From: Rhodobacterales bacterium UBA3089
Lineage (GTDB): Bacteria; Pseudomonadota; Alphaproteobacteria; Rhodobacterales; Rhodobacteraceae
DNA: 6,182 bases
Direction: 5' to 3'
Assembly: GCA_002367255.1 (NCBI GenBank)
Contig: DFBD01000114.1
Coordinates: 7,870 to 14,051, forward strand
How positions within the stretch are numbered: position 1 is the first letter of the stretch; every line of letters starts with the position of its first letter. Under the pieces are notes generated by a model, which saw only the letters and a program-made list of their open reading frames with translations, did not search any database and was not told where the DNA came from. Positions 5,919 through 6,182 of the stretch are shown piece after piece. The position numbers were made by a program, and so were the translations under genes.

Positions 5919-6182
5919 CTATTCCCCGTACGGCGTCCAGATATTTTTCACCTCTGTTGCATGACGCAGAAACTCGCGGCCTTCGCCTTGCTTGTGGTCA
6001 TACCAGTCACGCGCCAAACCGTTTGCTGTCCATGTGCGCTTCAGGTTTGCGGCCGAGGCGGCCTCTGCCATTTTCGCACCCGCTTCGCTGCCGAAATGCC
6101 AGACCATATCAATCGCATAGTGATCCGCCAGTGTTTTCGCCAGCTCATCCTGCGGGCCGGTGACGATGTTCACCACGCCGCC
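5919..6182 (-). CDS. Aldehyde dehydrogenase family protein, C-terminal fragment (88 residues? 87 visible plus stop)
   Basis: The gene enters from the right edge; 87 codons and a TAG are visible. It begins GGVVNIVTGPQDELAKTL, the ALDH element that precedes the NAD-binding 'FTGS' region, here changed to VWHFGSEAGAKMAEAAS. In ordinary ALDHs the next strand ends LELGG and about 200 residues with the catalytic Cys follow. Here it reads LKRTWTANGLARDW and the chain stops about 40 residues later at ...NIWTPYGE. So this end is an incomplete ALDH-like domain without a catalytic half. I recall long Rhodobacteraceae ALDHs (roughly 780 residues) with a full N-terminal ALDH domain and such a partial second one; this fits but the front part is outside the window. 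The sequence is open, with no frameshift seen. A hairpin terminator follows it. Confidence 0.8.
   Translation of the reverse strand, partial: GGVVNIVTGPQDELAKTLADHYAIDMVWHFGSEAGAKMAEAASAANLKRTWTANGLARDWYDHKQGEGREFLRHATEVKNIWTPYGE

Noticed and set aside
1..6182. Mobile elements, CRISPR arrays or long direct repeats
   Set aside because: No transposase or integrase gene, repeat-spacer pattern or terminal inverted repeats were seen.

Overview
The window looks like a chromosome segment from a marine-type alphaproteobacterium of the Rhodobacteraceae (Roseobacter/Rhodobacter group). The gene order ccoO-ccoN / fnrL / hemN, the two FNR boxes and the Hedgehog/intein (Hint) protein typical of this family all point that way. 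Base composition is moderate, lower than in the classical high-GC Rhodobacter species. The genus cannot be read from this window.

Positions 1-2715 hold leftward genes. These are the first 47 codons of ccoO, all of ccoN (catalytic subunit of the high-affinity cbb3 cytochrome oxidase), and fnrL (oxygen-sensing FNR-type regulator with iron-sulfur cysteines). hemN (oxygen-independent coproporphyrinogen III oxidase) diverges from fnrL and runs rightward from 2810 to 4165. One FNR box lies upstream of ccoN (1834-1847). A perfect one lies between fnrL and hemN (2762-2775). Together they form a low-oxygen module: FnrL senses oxygen loss, the cbb3 oxidase respires at low oxygen, and HemN keeps haem synthesis going without O2.

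Positions 4166-4761 follow hemN. They contain a possible 51-residue protein (4235-4390) and then about 370 bases with no convincing gene. This non-coding stretch is not featureless. It has a promoter-like -10 element, a 19-pair long-range helix (4491-4509 with 4616-4635), several nested hairpins and, at its right end, an intrinsic terminator with a T-run on the + strand. The G-U pairs in the long helix work only if the + strand is transcribed. I read this as a free-standing structured RNA of about 280 nt that I could not match to 6S, SRP, RNase P or tmRNA. It is the best candidate here for something undescribed.

Positions 4762-6182 are leftward again. A 331-residue protein with an acidic N-terminal domain and a C-terminal Hint domain is preceded by a 16-bp perfect palindrome. 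A terminator-like hairpin follows, and then the last 88 codons of an aldehyde-dehydrogenase-like protein. That protein ends soon after its nucleotide-binding part and shows no catalytic half in the visible segment.
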